Assembly: GCA_025201805.1 (NCBI GenBank)
Contig: MU619237.1
Location: 440,784 to 504,783, forward strand
DNA: 64,000 bases
DNA from: Parasitella parasitica
Lineage: Eukaryota; Mucoromycota; Mucoromycetes; Mucorales; Mucoraceae
Reading direction: 5' to 3'
This document shows positions 48,523 through 59,846 of the stretch, in pieces. Below the pieces are notes generated by a model. That model saw only the letters and a list, made by a program, of their open reading frames with translations. It was not told where the DNA came from and ran no database searches. The position numbers were made by a program, and so were the translations under genes. Within the stretch, counting starts at the first letter, position 1, and the number at the start of each line of letters is the position of its first letter.

Positions 48523-49873
48523 TTATTCTTCTTCAAGTTGGACTTCCTCTACTTGAAAGCTATGTGATAAACCTTTGTCGTCTACAACACCACTTACTAG
48601 CTGATAGGATTTATCATTATTTTTATCTACGATTTGGCCATCAATATAGCTTTCATCTAACGACTTTTCTTCATTTGCTGTAGGTGGAAGAGCAGAAGCT
48701 ATTTGGGTTTCTTCCAGTTTCAATATTTGAGACTCTAGAAATTCACGGATAGCAGTGAAGTAACCAGGCTGCATACATGTATCATTATGCATGCCATTAG
48801 GGAACACACACCAGGATTTTTCTGCCCGAGATTCACTCAGTTCATTTAGCTTAACCATGTGAGAGGGTGGCACTAGTTCATCTTTTGCTCCAGCCAGGAA
48901 TAAAATGGGTGTCTTGACAATACGTTGTATGCTTTTCTCGCTTGGCCATTGTTGGTGACAGAGAAATGTAAAGTGCTTTAGGAATGGCATAACACTTGGA
49001 ATGAGTTTGGGAAGACTTAAAAATGTGTTTTCAATCATGAGTCCAGAGAAAGAATCTTCGTTCCGAGAGACTAAATCAATTGCCACTGCACCGCCAATAG
49101 ATTGCCCGTATGCGACAAGAGGTGTGTTTTGCAGAATAGGGTGGTCTCTCACAAAATCAAGCATTGTCTAATGTCGACAGACGTTAATACATGCGTTGCC
49201 GAGAAATTCCCAAAGCAAACCTACTTGGGCATCAATCTTCAAGCCCTTTTCATTAGGCGTACCATCACTTTTGCCATATCCTCTATATGACAGCATTACG
49301 ACGTTACAGTTGAATCTATCGTACAGAATTTTTGCAATTGGCAAACGATGACCCTAACCATTTGTAAATATGTTAGCATGGCAATCTTCCCCCTCTTTTT
49401 TTTTTTTTTGAAAAACTTTTTTGCACTCCTTACCATGTTTCCAGCATTTGCCTATCAAATCAAGCACCATGTTATTTAATTTGTCTTTATTTTTCCCTTA
49501 AAACAGCTTCTTACATGAAAGTATAGGATGGTTGGCGATTGCTTTGCTTGTCCTGTGCTTGGTTGCAAAATAATGTAGCTTTTGAGGTTAACCCCATCTT
49601 TTGTTATTAGCGTCTCTTCGGTGTATTCCATGCCAAAATCAGAGGGCGCTGCTACCTTATAAAATGAAGCATTAGTATGAAGCATATGAGCAAGTAATGA
49701 TTCTACACATGGCTTACTTCCTGACGTGACCCTTCGGGAAAAGAAGCAGGATATATCAGTTTACACTGATACATGTACAAAAGTATAACGCCTGTTATCC
49801 CTGTTAAACCAGTAACTGTAATAGCATACGCTAGCCAATTAGGCAAGTGTCCTTTAAGAAAAGATTCAGGCAT
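48523..49873 (-). CDS. ABHD13/Bem46-like alpha/beta hydrolase
   Basis: Exons 49873-49718, 49655-49515, 49451-49434, 49353-49225 and 49167-48523 give 362 residues in frame. An N-terminal membrane anchor (WLAYAITVTGLTGITGVILL) is followed by the hydrolase fold. The oxyanion-hole motif reads TILYFHANAGNMGHRLPIAK, then VVMLSYRGYGKSDGTPNEKG, and the nucleophile Ser lies in VAYGQSIGGAVAIDL (G-x-S-x-G). The acid is Asp in FLAGAKDELVPPSHM and the base is His in FPNGMHNDT. This is the ABHD13/Bem46 group of single-pass ER or plasma membrane enzymes; the substrate is unknown. The third exon is an 18-nt microexon coding ANAGNM, part of the active site. An acidic tail ends the protein. Confidence 0.92.
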
Positions 49874-50042
49874 GCTTCTATGAGTGAAAAAATCAAAACC
49901 AAAAAAAAAACGTAAGAGAGAGAAACAAAGAAATAATGAATGAATGCAAAAGAACGAAAAAAAAGATAGAGGGGTGGTGATACAAGAGAAGAAGGAGCAC
50001 AAAAGTGGTATAGAAAGCTTTTTTATTCGAATGCAGCTGCCA

Positions 50043-50880
50043 TTATTTGAGAATGCTTACAGTGAGCTCGCTGCCATTATTATCATCAGAATTCAAATCA
50101 CTGCTCGTTAATCCCTCTAATTTTTGGTAGACTAGTTGCAGAATAGCTTGTTCATCTGCTTCTGGTCGAATCCGGATTTCTAGTGTTCCGACGCATTTGC
50201 CATAGGTTGTTTGCCAGAAATGGACACGATCAACATACAAGATATTAGGGTCCTGCTGGATTTCTCGAAGTCGGTTTTCAACGCCGTTCTGTACTGTGTT
50301 TGGTGTTGTCTGTAGCAATACTTTCGCCAAGGCTTTTGCTGTCGGAAATCCCAGATAAAACATGACAGCTGATTCAGACATGGCTAGAAATTTGTCAACA
50401 AAAGGAGTTGCTATACCAAACATGTATGTCAATAAGATAACTGCTCCGCAGAGGACAATTAGGGAGGAATAAATATTTGATAATAATGCATGGACCGGAT
50501 TTCCTCTAGCTCTGTTTATCACATTGTACGAGAATCCATGCACTGTTGTAGGTCTTCTCCTCAGGTACCGCACGAAATTGTCATGATTTCTTAAAGTGAT
50601 GCTCGACAAACAGGTTGCCGTGATTGCGGTGCCAACTAAAAAGAACATGCCCAAACTAAATTTTAGATGGTGCCTTTTTTCGAAAAGATATTTTAGCTTG
50701 AGATTCAATTTGTGGATTAATAGCTACTCACTCTTCTTGGTCACGAACTTCTACGCCATGGTGGTCCTGCAACAAGAAATGCTCCAAGGATTCTTTGGTA
50801 TTGTGCATTGTTGCAAACATGAGATAAATTGTCGTTCCTAACGCAAATACAATTTCATAGCGGCGTGCACTACTTGCTGT

Positions 50881-50912
<32 letters not shown>

Positions 50913-51715
50913 CCAAAGTCGAATTTTTTATGTATGAATTACCCATATGGTCGTTTTGTATTTGAGATTCCAAATGCAGTATTCGTTCTGAGTATGCTCG
51001 ATACAAATGAATTCAATACACCCAACGCATCAAATATCATCAGATAAGCAAACCCAATTAACGCTAAAACACACAAATGAGTTCATCGAGAATTTAAATT
51101 AATCAATTATCTACATACATAAGCTCTCTTTGTTAGTGCCCATACAGTACAGCCCTATGCCTATGCTACAATGAAGAATAAACCATGTAAATATTGTCTT
51201 TTGTGCTGGTTGGAGATGGGAAAAAATTTGTGGCCAAGAAGGCAAAGGATTAGTGTAAACAGCAGGGAATGAGTGAGCGTGCTCATGAGAATGCCCATGA
51301 TGATCGTGTCCGTGGTGGCTATGGCCATGGCTATGTTTGTGGCTATGGCTATGGTCATGGTGATCGTGATTCGCACAGTCTGACTGCTCGTTGCTATGGA
51401 AATGTTGCGATTGCTGTAAACCATGGAAGTGATCGTGCTTTTCATTATTATAATCATGGGAGTGAGTGTGAGCGTGATCGTGATCGTGGATAGGTAAAGT
51501 TATAGGGTTTTGTGCATTGATCTTTTTTATAATTATAAGGTAAATAGGCGATATCATGATTGAAATTTCTGATTCGCATTTACCTCTTTCTCTGTATTAT
51601 CATGGTTATGTACGTGTTCTGTGTTGGGCGCAGCGTTGCTATGGTTCCTCTGAACATACAGCGGTGCAGATGACTGGATAGCAATGCCAGCCTTCTTTGG
51701 CGTAGAGTCCATCAT
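50043..51715 (-). CDS. Zrg17-like zinc transporter (CDF family)
   Basis: Exons 51715-51584, 51521-51119, 51063-50943, 50869-50732 and 50673-50043 give 474 residues in frame. A very His-rich region (HDHDHAHTHSHDYNNEKHDH, then HSHGHSHHGHDHHGHSHEHA) precedes the membrane part. Helices include IFTWFILHCSIGIGLYCMGT, SLIGFAYLMIFDALGVLNSF, YEIVFALGTTIYLMFATMHN and SLGMFFLVGTAITATCLSSI, and NIYSSLIVLCGAVILLTYMF. A cytosolic CDF C-terminal domain (YVDRVHFWQTTYGKCVGTLE) ends it. RPYGARRYEIVF is the CDF RPYG...R-x-E motif. Zrg17/Msc2-type proteins move zinc into the ER. The start is the ATG of MMDSTPKKAG. The third intron holds a 29-nt T run. Confidence 0.87.
50884..50912. repeat. Poly-T run inside a Zrg17 intron
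   Basis: Twenty-nine consecutive T on the plus strand (poly-A on the coding strand), within the intron between 50943 and 50869. Confidence 0.85.
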
Positions 51716-51876
51716 AGATGTAAGCAGTAAGCTTGGCAAAGAGGGCAAGATGTTTACAATCGACTGTGTTAATTATTTTAACTGACCGATATTATTGAAT
51801 GACGTACAGTTCAATGATGCCACTAGATTTCACAAAACAAAAGAGAGCTGTTGTATTAATTGGGAGGGAAATTTAA

Positions 51877-51958
<82 letters not shown>

Positions 51959-52048
51959 TTTGAGGATACCTTAATACTTTTTGTAGCAGAGAAAAGAACG
52001 TTTGAGCAACGAAAAGAAAAAGAGAAATTGCCATCTTTATTTGTTGCC
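51716..52048. promoter_or_regulatory. Bidirectional promoter of Zrg17-like and DIP2-like genes
   Basis: The 333-bp spacer between two divergent start codons contains the long double T tract at 51880-51953. Poly(dA:dT) tracts exclude nucleosomes in fungi, so a promoter role is likely but inferred. Confidence 0.5.
51880..51953. repeat. Double poly-T tract
   Basis: Two runs of about 36 T separated only by CC, about 95 nt upstream of the DIP2-like start codon. Confidence 0.85.
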
Positions 52049-55000
52049 ATGTCAAAGTTTTCGTACGACGATCTTCCTTGGGATATAGCAGACCAGTTGC
52101 AATGTCTCGATTTCGAATTACAAGAAGGCGATATCACACAGAAAGGCTATGAAAAGAAGAGGAATCAATTGCTGGAGCCCTATCAAGATTTAATCGCTGA
52201 AAGGACCGGCGTAAACCCACGCACTAGCCCTAAGGACCAAGATAACAGTGTTACATCCGACATGGCTCTCGTCGACCTAGGCCCTGAGCCTAGTGCTGCT
52301 GATGTGGTAGACTTTCTCGATTTCTTGCCTTCTCCATCACATTCTCCAGCAGAGACAAAAGGTGCTAGTTTGATGGAAGAGAATCATCAACAACAACAGC
52401 AGCAACAACAGCAACAACAGCAGCAGCAGCAACAGCAGCAACAGCAGCAACAGCAGCAACAGCAGCAGCAACAGCAACAGCATCAGCAACAGCAACAGCA
52501 TCAAAACCATGTCCTAACAGCGCAACAACCACAGTCTGTAAATATTTATAGTGATCGTCGTCCACCTCTTCCTTCTCGACAACAGCAGCAATCTCGGCCT
52601 TTCATGCCTGATAATAGCTTTTATAGACCTCCCCAAACCTATAATGTTCGTCCAACGTTCGATCCTCGTATGGGACACCCTCCTCCTCCTCGGCCCATGT
52701 ATGGCAATCAATATCCAGGTAGACCTCAAATGAACGGATTTAGACCTCCACCTCCACCTCCACCCAACTCTCAAATCAATCCAATGTATCGACCTCAACC
52801 AGCCCCACCTCCACAGTCCATGTATAATTATCGACCACCTCTCCCAAATTCAATGAATGGACCGCCTACACCCACTCATATCGTACCCCCCTTTTCTCAA
52901 CAACATAATAGGTCGCCCTCAATGGATTCCAAACACGACATGCTCTACAAAAACAATGCTCAAAGTATACGTCAAATGGACATAGTTGCTGAACCAGATA
53001 GCCTGCCATCGGCTGTAGATTGGGGTATGTGTATTTTTTTGTATAGGAGTCTATCAGAGACTAACAGTATATCTTAGAAACATCATCGTCTGCTTCATGG
53101 AGACCTAGCCTTGGAAGAGAATCCTCAATTATGTCAGCACCCAACCAAATGCGCCAATCCATGTCCACCAACAGTTTGGTATCCATGGCTGATTTGTACG
53201 GACCAGCATCTATCGGACGTGCTCGCTCCAATGCTAGCAGCGGAAGAAGTCGATACAGGGATAGCTATATGGCCACAACATTCAAGGCGATTGAGCCTGC
53301 CCCACAGCCCAAGTTGAAATTAAATGATCCTTCAGATCAAATGTATTTGCAAGACGTAGCAGGTCGTCAAATGACGCCATTAAAGGGCCGCCCTATCCCA
53401 TTCAAACTCTACGATGCAGACAACAAGACTGTACTGACAGAGTTTCAGAACCTGGCTCAGGTTCTCCGGTTTAGATCGTCCAAAAGTGGAGATAGATTAA
53501 AGGATGCATTTTCCCTTGTAGACGCCCGTGGAAAGGAGCCGACAACGCTGTCTTGGGAGAAGTTGAATGCTCGTGCTGAAAAGATTGCAAGAACTATAAA
53601 GGCGAAAGGGAATGTAAAACCTGGAGATCGAATCGCTTTGATCTACAGAAAGTCAGACGTACTCGAGTTTATTCCGGCGTTGTTTGGTTGCTTCCTGGCG
53701 GGAGTAACTGCAGTGCCCATCAATGCAGCCGAGGATCTGTCCGAATTGTCTTTTATTATAACACTGACAAATATCAATTTAATCTTGACGACTGAACACA
53801 ATCAAAAGGCTTTCACCAAAGACATGCAAGCAAAATCGATCGAGTTTCCTCCCAGCATCACTTGGTGGAAGACAAACGATATGGGTACTTGGTATCCTTC
53901 CAAAAAGGCGTCTGATTATCCGCCCATCAAAGTCCCTGAGATGGCGTACATCGAATATGCCAAGGCAAGCAACGGCGAATTGAAAGGTGTCGCAGTCTCC
54001 CATGCTTCTATTATGGAACAATGCGCTGCATTTCAGGCTGCTACAACGGAAACTATTGTTGAGGAAAGTGAAGCAATCCAAGTGAAGCCCAAGCAAAACG
54101 CTCGCAATCCAGAAACAGTAGTCAGTTACTTTGAGCCAAGACAACAGATCGGATTGATTCTCTCTGTGTTGCACTCTGTATATGCTGGCAATATGATGGT
54201 TTTTGCTAGTGGCTCTATCGTAGAGTCTCCAGCTGTGTGGATTTACGTCTTGTCAAAATACAAAGGTAGGTTTCAATCTTAATTATTCACGCTCATCCTT
54301 TTGGCTAAAAAACCAGATCAACATAAATAGCTACCATGGCATTGGCTGACTATCCTGCTCTAAAGTCGATTACAAAATTTTATCAGGCACACGTCAAAGA
54401 AGTTACATCACACAGCAAAAAAGTAACACCAGACCTTTCATCACTTCGTTACCTTATGGTTGATACCACTACTGTGCGTCCCGAGTTGAATCAATACATT
54501 GCAGAGAAACTATTGCGTCCCTTAGGAAACACAGACAGTCCCCTGGAAGTGGTTTGCCCCATACTATCTCTGCCTGAGCACGGCGGCAAGATTCTTAGTA
54601 TGAGGGATAATTTAGGACCCATTTACACCGAGGAACATCTGGAGGCCGAGGAAATCATCACAGCAGATGGCCGCCAAATTACCAGGCCAATCATCAAAAC
54701 TCAATCTGTATTAGCACCGGGCAGCTCACGCGATGTGTTTGCTTGCTTATTTGACGCACAGGCTTTAAAGTCAAACAAGGTAATGGTAATGGCTGCAGGC
54801 ACCGATGCTAAAAGGGCAGAAAACGCAAACGAGCCTGGAAGAATCTGTGTCGAATCTTTCGGGTTCTGTATGCCAAACGCCTCTGTTGCTATTGTTGATC
54901 CAGACACTGGTATTTTTTGCGCTGCTGATACCGTAGGTGAGATTTGGGTAGACTCCCCTTCTGTTGGTGGTGGTTTTTGGGCATTACCCAAGCACACAGA

Positions 55001-57942
55001 GTCCATCTTTCATGCACGCCCGCTTATCGTTCCTTCTGAGTCTGCGTATCCTGAGGTTTATGGTCAATCGTTCCTAAGAACCGGTTTGTGTGGAACTATC
55101 ATTGGAGGCCGATTATTTGTGTTGGGTCCGTACGAAGAGCGCATCAGGCAACAACGTCTTGGAGCTGATTTTGGTCTTGAGGATATATACTACTCTAGCG
55201 AACTCATGAATACTATCACAAAACGGGCTCGTATTGAGCACTGGTAAGTTTGAGCCCTGTATCATTTTTGTTCGCTATGTATTCACATTTATCACAGCGT
55301 CATATTTGAGGTTTCAGTAAAAGATCAACATCTGCCAGTCATTGTTTGCGAATCCAATGCCCAGAGATCAGATATTGCTCGAGTGGCTACTGAAATAGAC
55401 GAAGCACTAATCGAATTTCATGGGCTCCGGGCCTTTGCAATCGTGTTTGTCAAAGAGACTGGGTTGCCAAGACAACCTGTACATGGAAGACGTGCTATTC
55501 ACCCGCTTTTAACAAAAAAGTACTTTCTTCAAGGACAACTTACAGTTCGATATATCAAAATTGACGTGGATCGTACCATCTTTAATTTAGCCGAAAATGA
55601 AGATCCTTCAAAGGACTTGTGGCTCTCAGGCATGGCTTATGAAAAAGCCATTCGTACTGGCGCCATCATTTCTCACCCTCAACACCAGCACACGGGCATG
55701 GATAAGGCACAAACTGTTGTCGACGAAAGAACCGATTACGATGTATCTAGATTTACCAATATTGTAGATATCCTACAATGGCGCACAGCAATGTATCCCG
55801 AGGAAGTTTGTTATATCGTGTCAACGCAAAACGGGTCTACCATCAGCACCAAGCCATACACATGGAGAAAACTCAGCTACAAATCTGCCACCGTTGCGAC
55901 TCATTTGACCAAAAAAGGTTTGAAACGAGGCTCCAAGGTGCTAGTCATGATGCCATTTGGCATTGATTATGTTTTCTGCATTTACGCTTGTCTTGTTATG
56001 GGAATCACCCCTGTCCCCATTGAGCCTGTGGATCCTCAGCAACAACCACAGCGTATTGCAGAATTTGCCATGCAAATGGTGGATGTGGCCAGGGAGCTTG
56101 GGGTAGCGGCTATTCTTGTCAATGCTGGTGGCGATGATGTGATGAAACACAATGCCATCAAGGCTGCCATAAAGACACATACTCTCAAGGGATTTAAGCT
56201 GCCTGACACAATCAACATTTCCAAGGCGTCAAAACACCATAAGATGCTTGGTAAAGAAAGCGGATTCACGGTTCGTCCCGACTGGATCAACACAAACAGA
56301 CATTCTCCTACTGTTGTTCTGATTCAAAATACATCGGATGGACGTCGTTGCTATGTTCATCTCAGCCACACCACCATCTTGAATCAGTGTAGAACCCAAA
56401 AGATGACTTGTCAAATGCGCTTCCAGCGCGGCATTGTTACGACAGGTCTTGGCACCTATGAGGGGCTAGGCTTCTTGCACGCTTTATTTTGCGGCGTCTA
56501 TGTTGGTTGTAGTACGGTACTGATCCCTTCAGCTGATTTTTACATGAACCCAGCCTGTTTCTTTGAGTCCTTGCAACGGTACAAAACCAAGGATGCATTT
56601 TTGACTAACGCTCTTGTGCAATTTGCAATGAATCGTATGAACAACAATGAGTGCAAGCATATTACTTTGAAGGGCGTGCAGAATCTCATGTTGGCCAACG
56701 ACGGAAGACCCAAGCCGTTGCTATACCAGCATATAGCTAGGTATTTTGCCAAACAAAAACTGGACAAGGAATCTATCAATACTGTGTATAGTCATGCCGC
56801 CAATCCCATGATCACGACAAGATCGTACATGCTCATGAAGCCAATTGCAATCTCCATCGATCCTTACTGGCTTCGTCAAGGCATCATTCGTACACTAAGC
56901 CCAGAAGAAGAGCACTATGGCATCCTGCTCAACGATTCAGGCATTGTTCCTAGCAATACAATGGTTGCCATTGTCAATCCAGAGACATTAACCATTTGTC
57001 CGAGCAATGTAGTAGGTGAGATTTGGGTGTCTTCAGACAGTAACGCTACCACCATGTTCAATCTGGATGATGCAGCTCATCAACAACGGTTTGAGGCTAC
57101 TATTGCTGGCAATGATCCCAACATCAAGTACATGCGCACTGGTGATCTCGGTTTCTTGTGGAATGTAAGACGTCGTGTAGAGAATAGAATGATGCAGCCC
57201 ATGATGCTTGAAGAAGGCCAATGTCTATATGTTCTGGGCCCCGCTAATGAAACTATAGTAAGAAACGGACTGATATACTTCCCAGTTGATGTTGAGCTAT
57301 CCATTGAGCGTTGTCATCCAACAATCGCATCTGGTGGAAGGTAAATACGCATAAATTGTAGGATTTTGTGTCAGGTATTCATCATTATTCCTTTTATACA
57401 GTATTGTATTCCAACACAATGAGGAAGTGGTTGCAGTGGTATCTGTCAAAGCGAATGAACATGCATTGGCCGTTGTTCCACTGGTTGTAAATGCCGTCTT
57501 GGATAATCATTCGTTCTTGGTAGACACTGTCATCATTGTTCATCCCAGCAACTTTCCTAGATCGAGATTTGGCGATAAATCAAGACGAAAAGCATTGAAT
57601 GCTTTCATTGATAAAAAACTGCAAGTATCTCTCATTTTATTATGGCTAATTTAGTAGACTAAACTATATTGAACCAATAGAACTGCTATTTACGTGAAGC
57701 GTATCACCAACCAACATCAGAGCATTCTGTTACCGCAATGGACCCAATCCCAACTCTCTGCCAGTGATTTACACTCTGCGGATAATGCTTCTGTAATAAC
57801 AAGCCCTCGGGCACAGTCTGTATCTGATTTGAATTCTGATTTCGATAGACAGTCGATCCCACAGCAGTTGGTTCGACAAGACACATCAAGCAGCCGATTA
57901 ACTCACTCAAATACTGGCTCTGCAATTCATACACCTATTTAA
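52049..57942 (+). CDS. DIP2/Cps1-like protein, DMAP1-binding plus two AMP-binding domains
   Basis: Exons 52049-53024, 53078-54265, 54331-55243, 55298-57340, 57402-57624 and 57700-57942 give 1861 residues, all in frame. Residues 1-50 form a DMAP1-binding domain (DLPWDIADQLQCLDFELQEG). A long glutamine tract (about 112-155) and a Pro-rich region follow. Two tandem adenylate-forming (FAAL-like) domains make up the rest: the first has TTLSWEKLNARAEKIARTIK and a modified signature YAKASNGELKGVAVSHAS, the second YTWRKLSYKSATVATHLTKK, VLIQNTSDGRRCYVHLSHTT and MRTGDLGFLWN. DIP2-family proteins act on acyl chains or diacylglycerol pools. Both signature loops lack the usual TSGTTG-x-PKG, so activity is uncertain. 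The last acceptor (57699) was chosen because the one at 57675 ends early. Confidence 0.92.
52387..52500. repeat. CAG/CAA tract (poly-Q) in the DIP2-like gene
   Basis: About 38 codons of mixed CAA and CAG with a few CAT, encoding Gln and some His, between the DMAP1-binding domain and the Pro-rich region. Confidence 0.9.
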
Positions 57943-58906
57943 ACACATCTTTCCTCACCCTCCTTTAGTCGTAACCCCCCCCCCCCAACATTGACTACTT
58001 ACAATGATCCCTTTCTATATGTAACCTACGTACAACATCTCTTTTCTTTCATTTCTCATTTGTGCATAGATTATCAATTGTATATATACATATATAAAAC
58101 ACCTTTAGAATTTTTTTTTTAAATTTCAGTGTTTTGCATTTGAAAGCAATAATCATTGGAAAAGTATAACCAAACACACATTACGAAAGCGATACAAACT
58201 GAAATAATCTTTGTGAGCGACGGATTTATTTCCATACTTTCTCTCTAGCCTTTGAACAGCACTTTTTAATGAGATTTGTCAACGAAGCATAATGGCAAGT
58301 TTGAAGGACTCAACAAACTATTTTACTCTTGTATATAGTAGCTTAAGAAGTCTATTTTGCAATTTTGCACCCATAATCACTGCTTTTTGCTGATTACTTT
58401 GGATATTGTACGGACGAATAGTGGCAATGCATGCGAGTACAGCAAACTATTTTCTTGGCCTCTTGTTCTCTTTAATGTGGCAAGTTATAGGACATATTTA
58501 GATGTTTTGTACAAAAAGCAGACTGAATCCATTCGATCGCAATGACAACAGCCCCCCCTCCCGAACTTTATAGCAGAAATTTAACTTGCACTTGAAAAAT
58601 AAAGTATTGTATCGTGATAATTAGCTTTCGAGCCTTGGCTAAGAACAACAGCAAAACCAATAATTGCAGATTTGGTTGAAGAAAACAAACACACAATTAC
58701 TACCTATTATATGAAAGATGAAAACCTCGACAATGAATCGTAGTATATAAAATAAACCGTAAAACGCCCTTCAATGCTGTGGATGTCAATTGGGGTGCAA
58801 TCGCTCTACTGATTTTTACCAGCAAGTAGAAAGGGTGTGCCAAATGCCTAGAAAAATATGAATCAACTGTTCTCATTGCTCTAGCTACAAGTCTCAATAG
58901 ATAACA
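57943..58906. other. Intergenic region with an inverted repeat copy
   Basis: Contains a C run near 57977-57985 and an inverted, diverged copy of the 28-30 kb repeat family at about 58256-58425. No supported gene. Confidence 0.5.
58256..58425 (-). repeat. Inverted copy of the dispersed repeat family
   Basis: On the minus strand it reads AAGTAATCAGCAAAAAGCAG, TGATTATGGGTG and AAAATAGTTTGTTGAGTCC. These match the landmarks AGTAATTATCAAAAAGCAG and AAAATAGTGTGTTGAGTCCA of the copies at 28.1 and 29.6-30.2 kb. Confidence 0.55.
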
Positions 58907-59515
58907 ATGAAAGTATTATTACATCAAGTAGCAATCCATCTACTAGTAGTGTTCTCTCGGGTTCTAGTGCCAGTATGAACAGTAAATTGAAAACTGGTAT
59001 ACATATTTCAAGTACTCACAGCGTGATAATCATGCTCATTCTTTCATAATTGCTCCTGACATCCCTTTACAGAAATCAAGATTCACCGCCGATGAGTTAG
59101 ATACGGTAATAGGTAAAGAAATAAGACTTATAAGAATAGGACTGTAGTTTTGGACCGTCCACAGGTAAAATTTTTCTTGATGAGTTATTTAAACCAACCT
59201 CTTTAGTAGGCTTTCTTTCTTATTTTCTTTGTTGGTCTTTGTTATTACAAAGTGGTCGTCATGGTAAGTCTAGAATAAAAGGATTTGGAAAGGAGAAGGA
59301 TTATCAAATGATGGTTTAGCAAAATATTTTTGTTGAATTTCTTCAAATGAACTACTAAACATGATTCGAATGACACTCTGACAATAATCCTCCTCTACTT
59401 CGATTTCTTTTTTTTTTTTATATGTTTATAGCTGTTTTCTGTTGTAACATGTTTACTAATTTTATCTATTACAGGTGAATGGCTTTCCTTTGTGATACTG
59501 TTTTCAATCTTTTAA
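58907..59515 (+). CDS. Small signal-peptide membrane protein, family unknown
   Basis: Four exons, 58907-58972, 59022-59112, 59165-59263 and 59475-59515, keep frame and give 98 residues. The first exon MKVLLHQVAIHLLVVFSRVL looks like a signal peptide or signal anchor. The middle KSRFTADELDTVIGKIFLDE is hydrophilic. The C-terminus has two hydrophobic segments, SLVGFLSYFLCWSLLLQS and WLSFVILFSIF, ending at the stop. This suggests a small secretory-pathway membrane protein. The last intron (211 nt) is longer than usual here. I do not recognise the family. Confidence 0.5.
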
Positions 59516-59846
59516 ATAAATAACCAAAATTTTTGTAAATTAATCTATGTTTGTTTTGTTTTGATATGTGCCTTTGATATTATATCAAAACTTTTTCTTC
59601 CATCAAACATACTAGCTTGTCCCTGGAAACATTCGAGCTAAAATTTGCCGAACTCTTGGCACTGAATACAACAACTTCCTGAGCCAAAGTTGGAAGATTT
59701 TACCCGGAAAATGGAGCTTTTGTTATAACATGTATGTTTTGCGGTATCCTTGATTTCTCGAATTGAAAGAACACTCGCGGAGAAATTTATTTGCCTTTCT
59801 TCTATTGCTATTCTTTTTTTTTTTTTTTTTTTTCATCATCTTTGCA
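59516..59846. other. Intergenic and promoter of the DHHC gene
   Basis: Holds a T run of about 20 nt (59815-59833) just before the DHHC start codon. No gene. Confidence 0.5.

Noticed and set aside
51269-51493. Plus-strand frame opposite the Zrg17-like gene
   Set aside because: Antisense shadow of the His-rich region.
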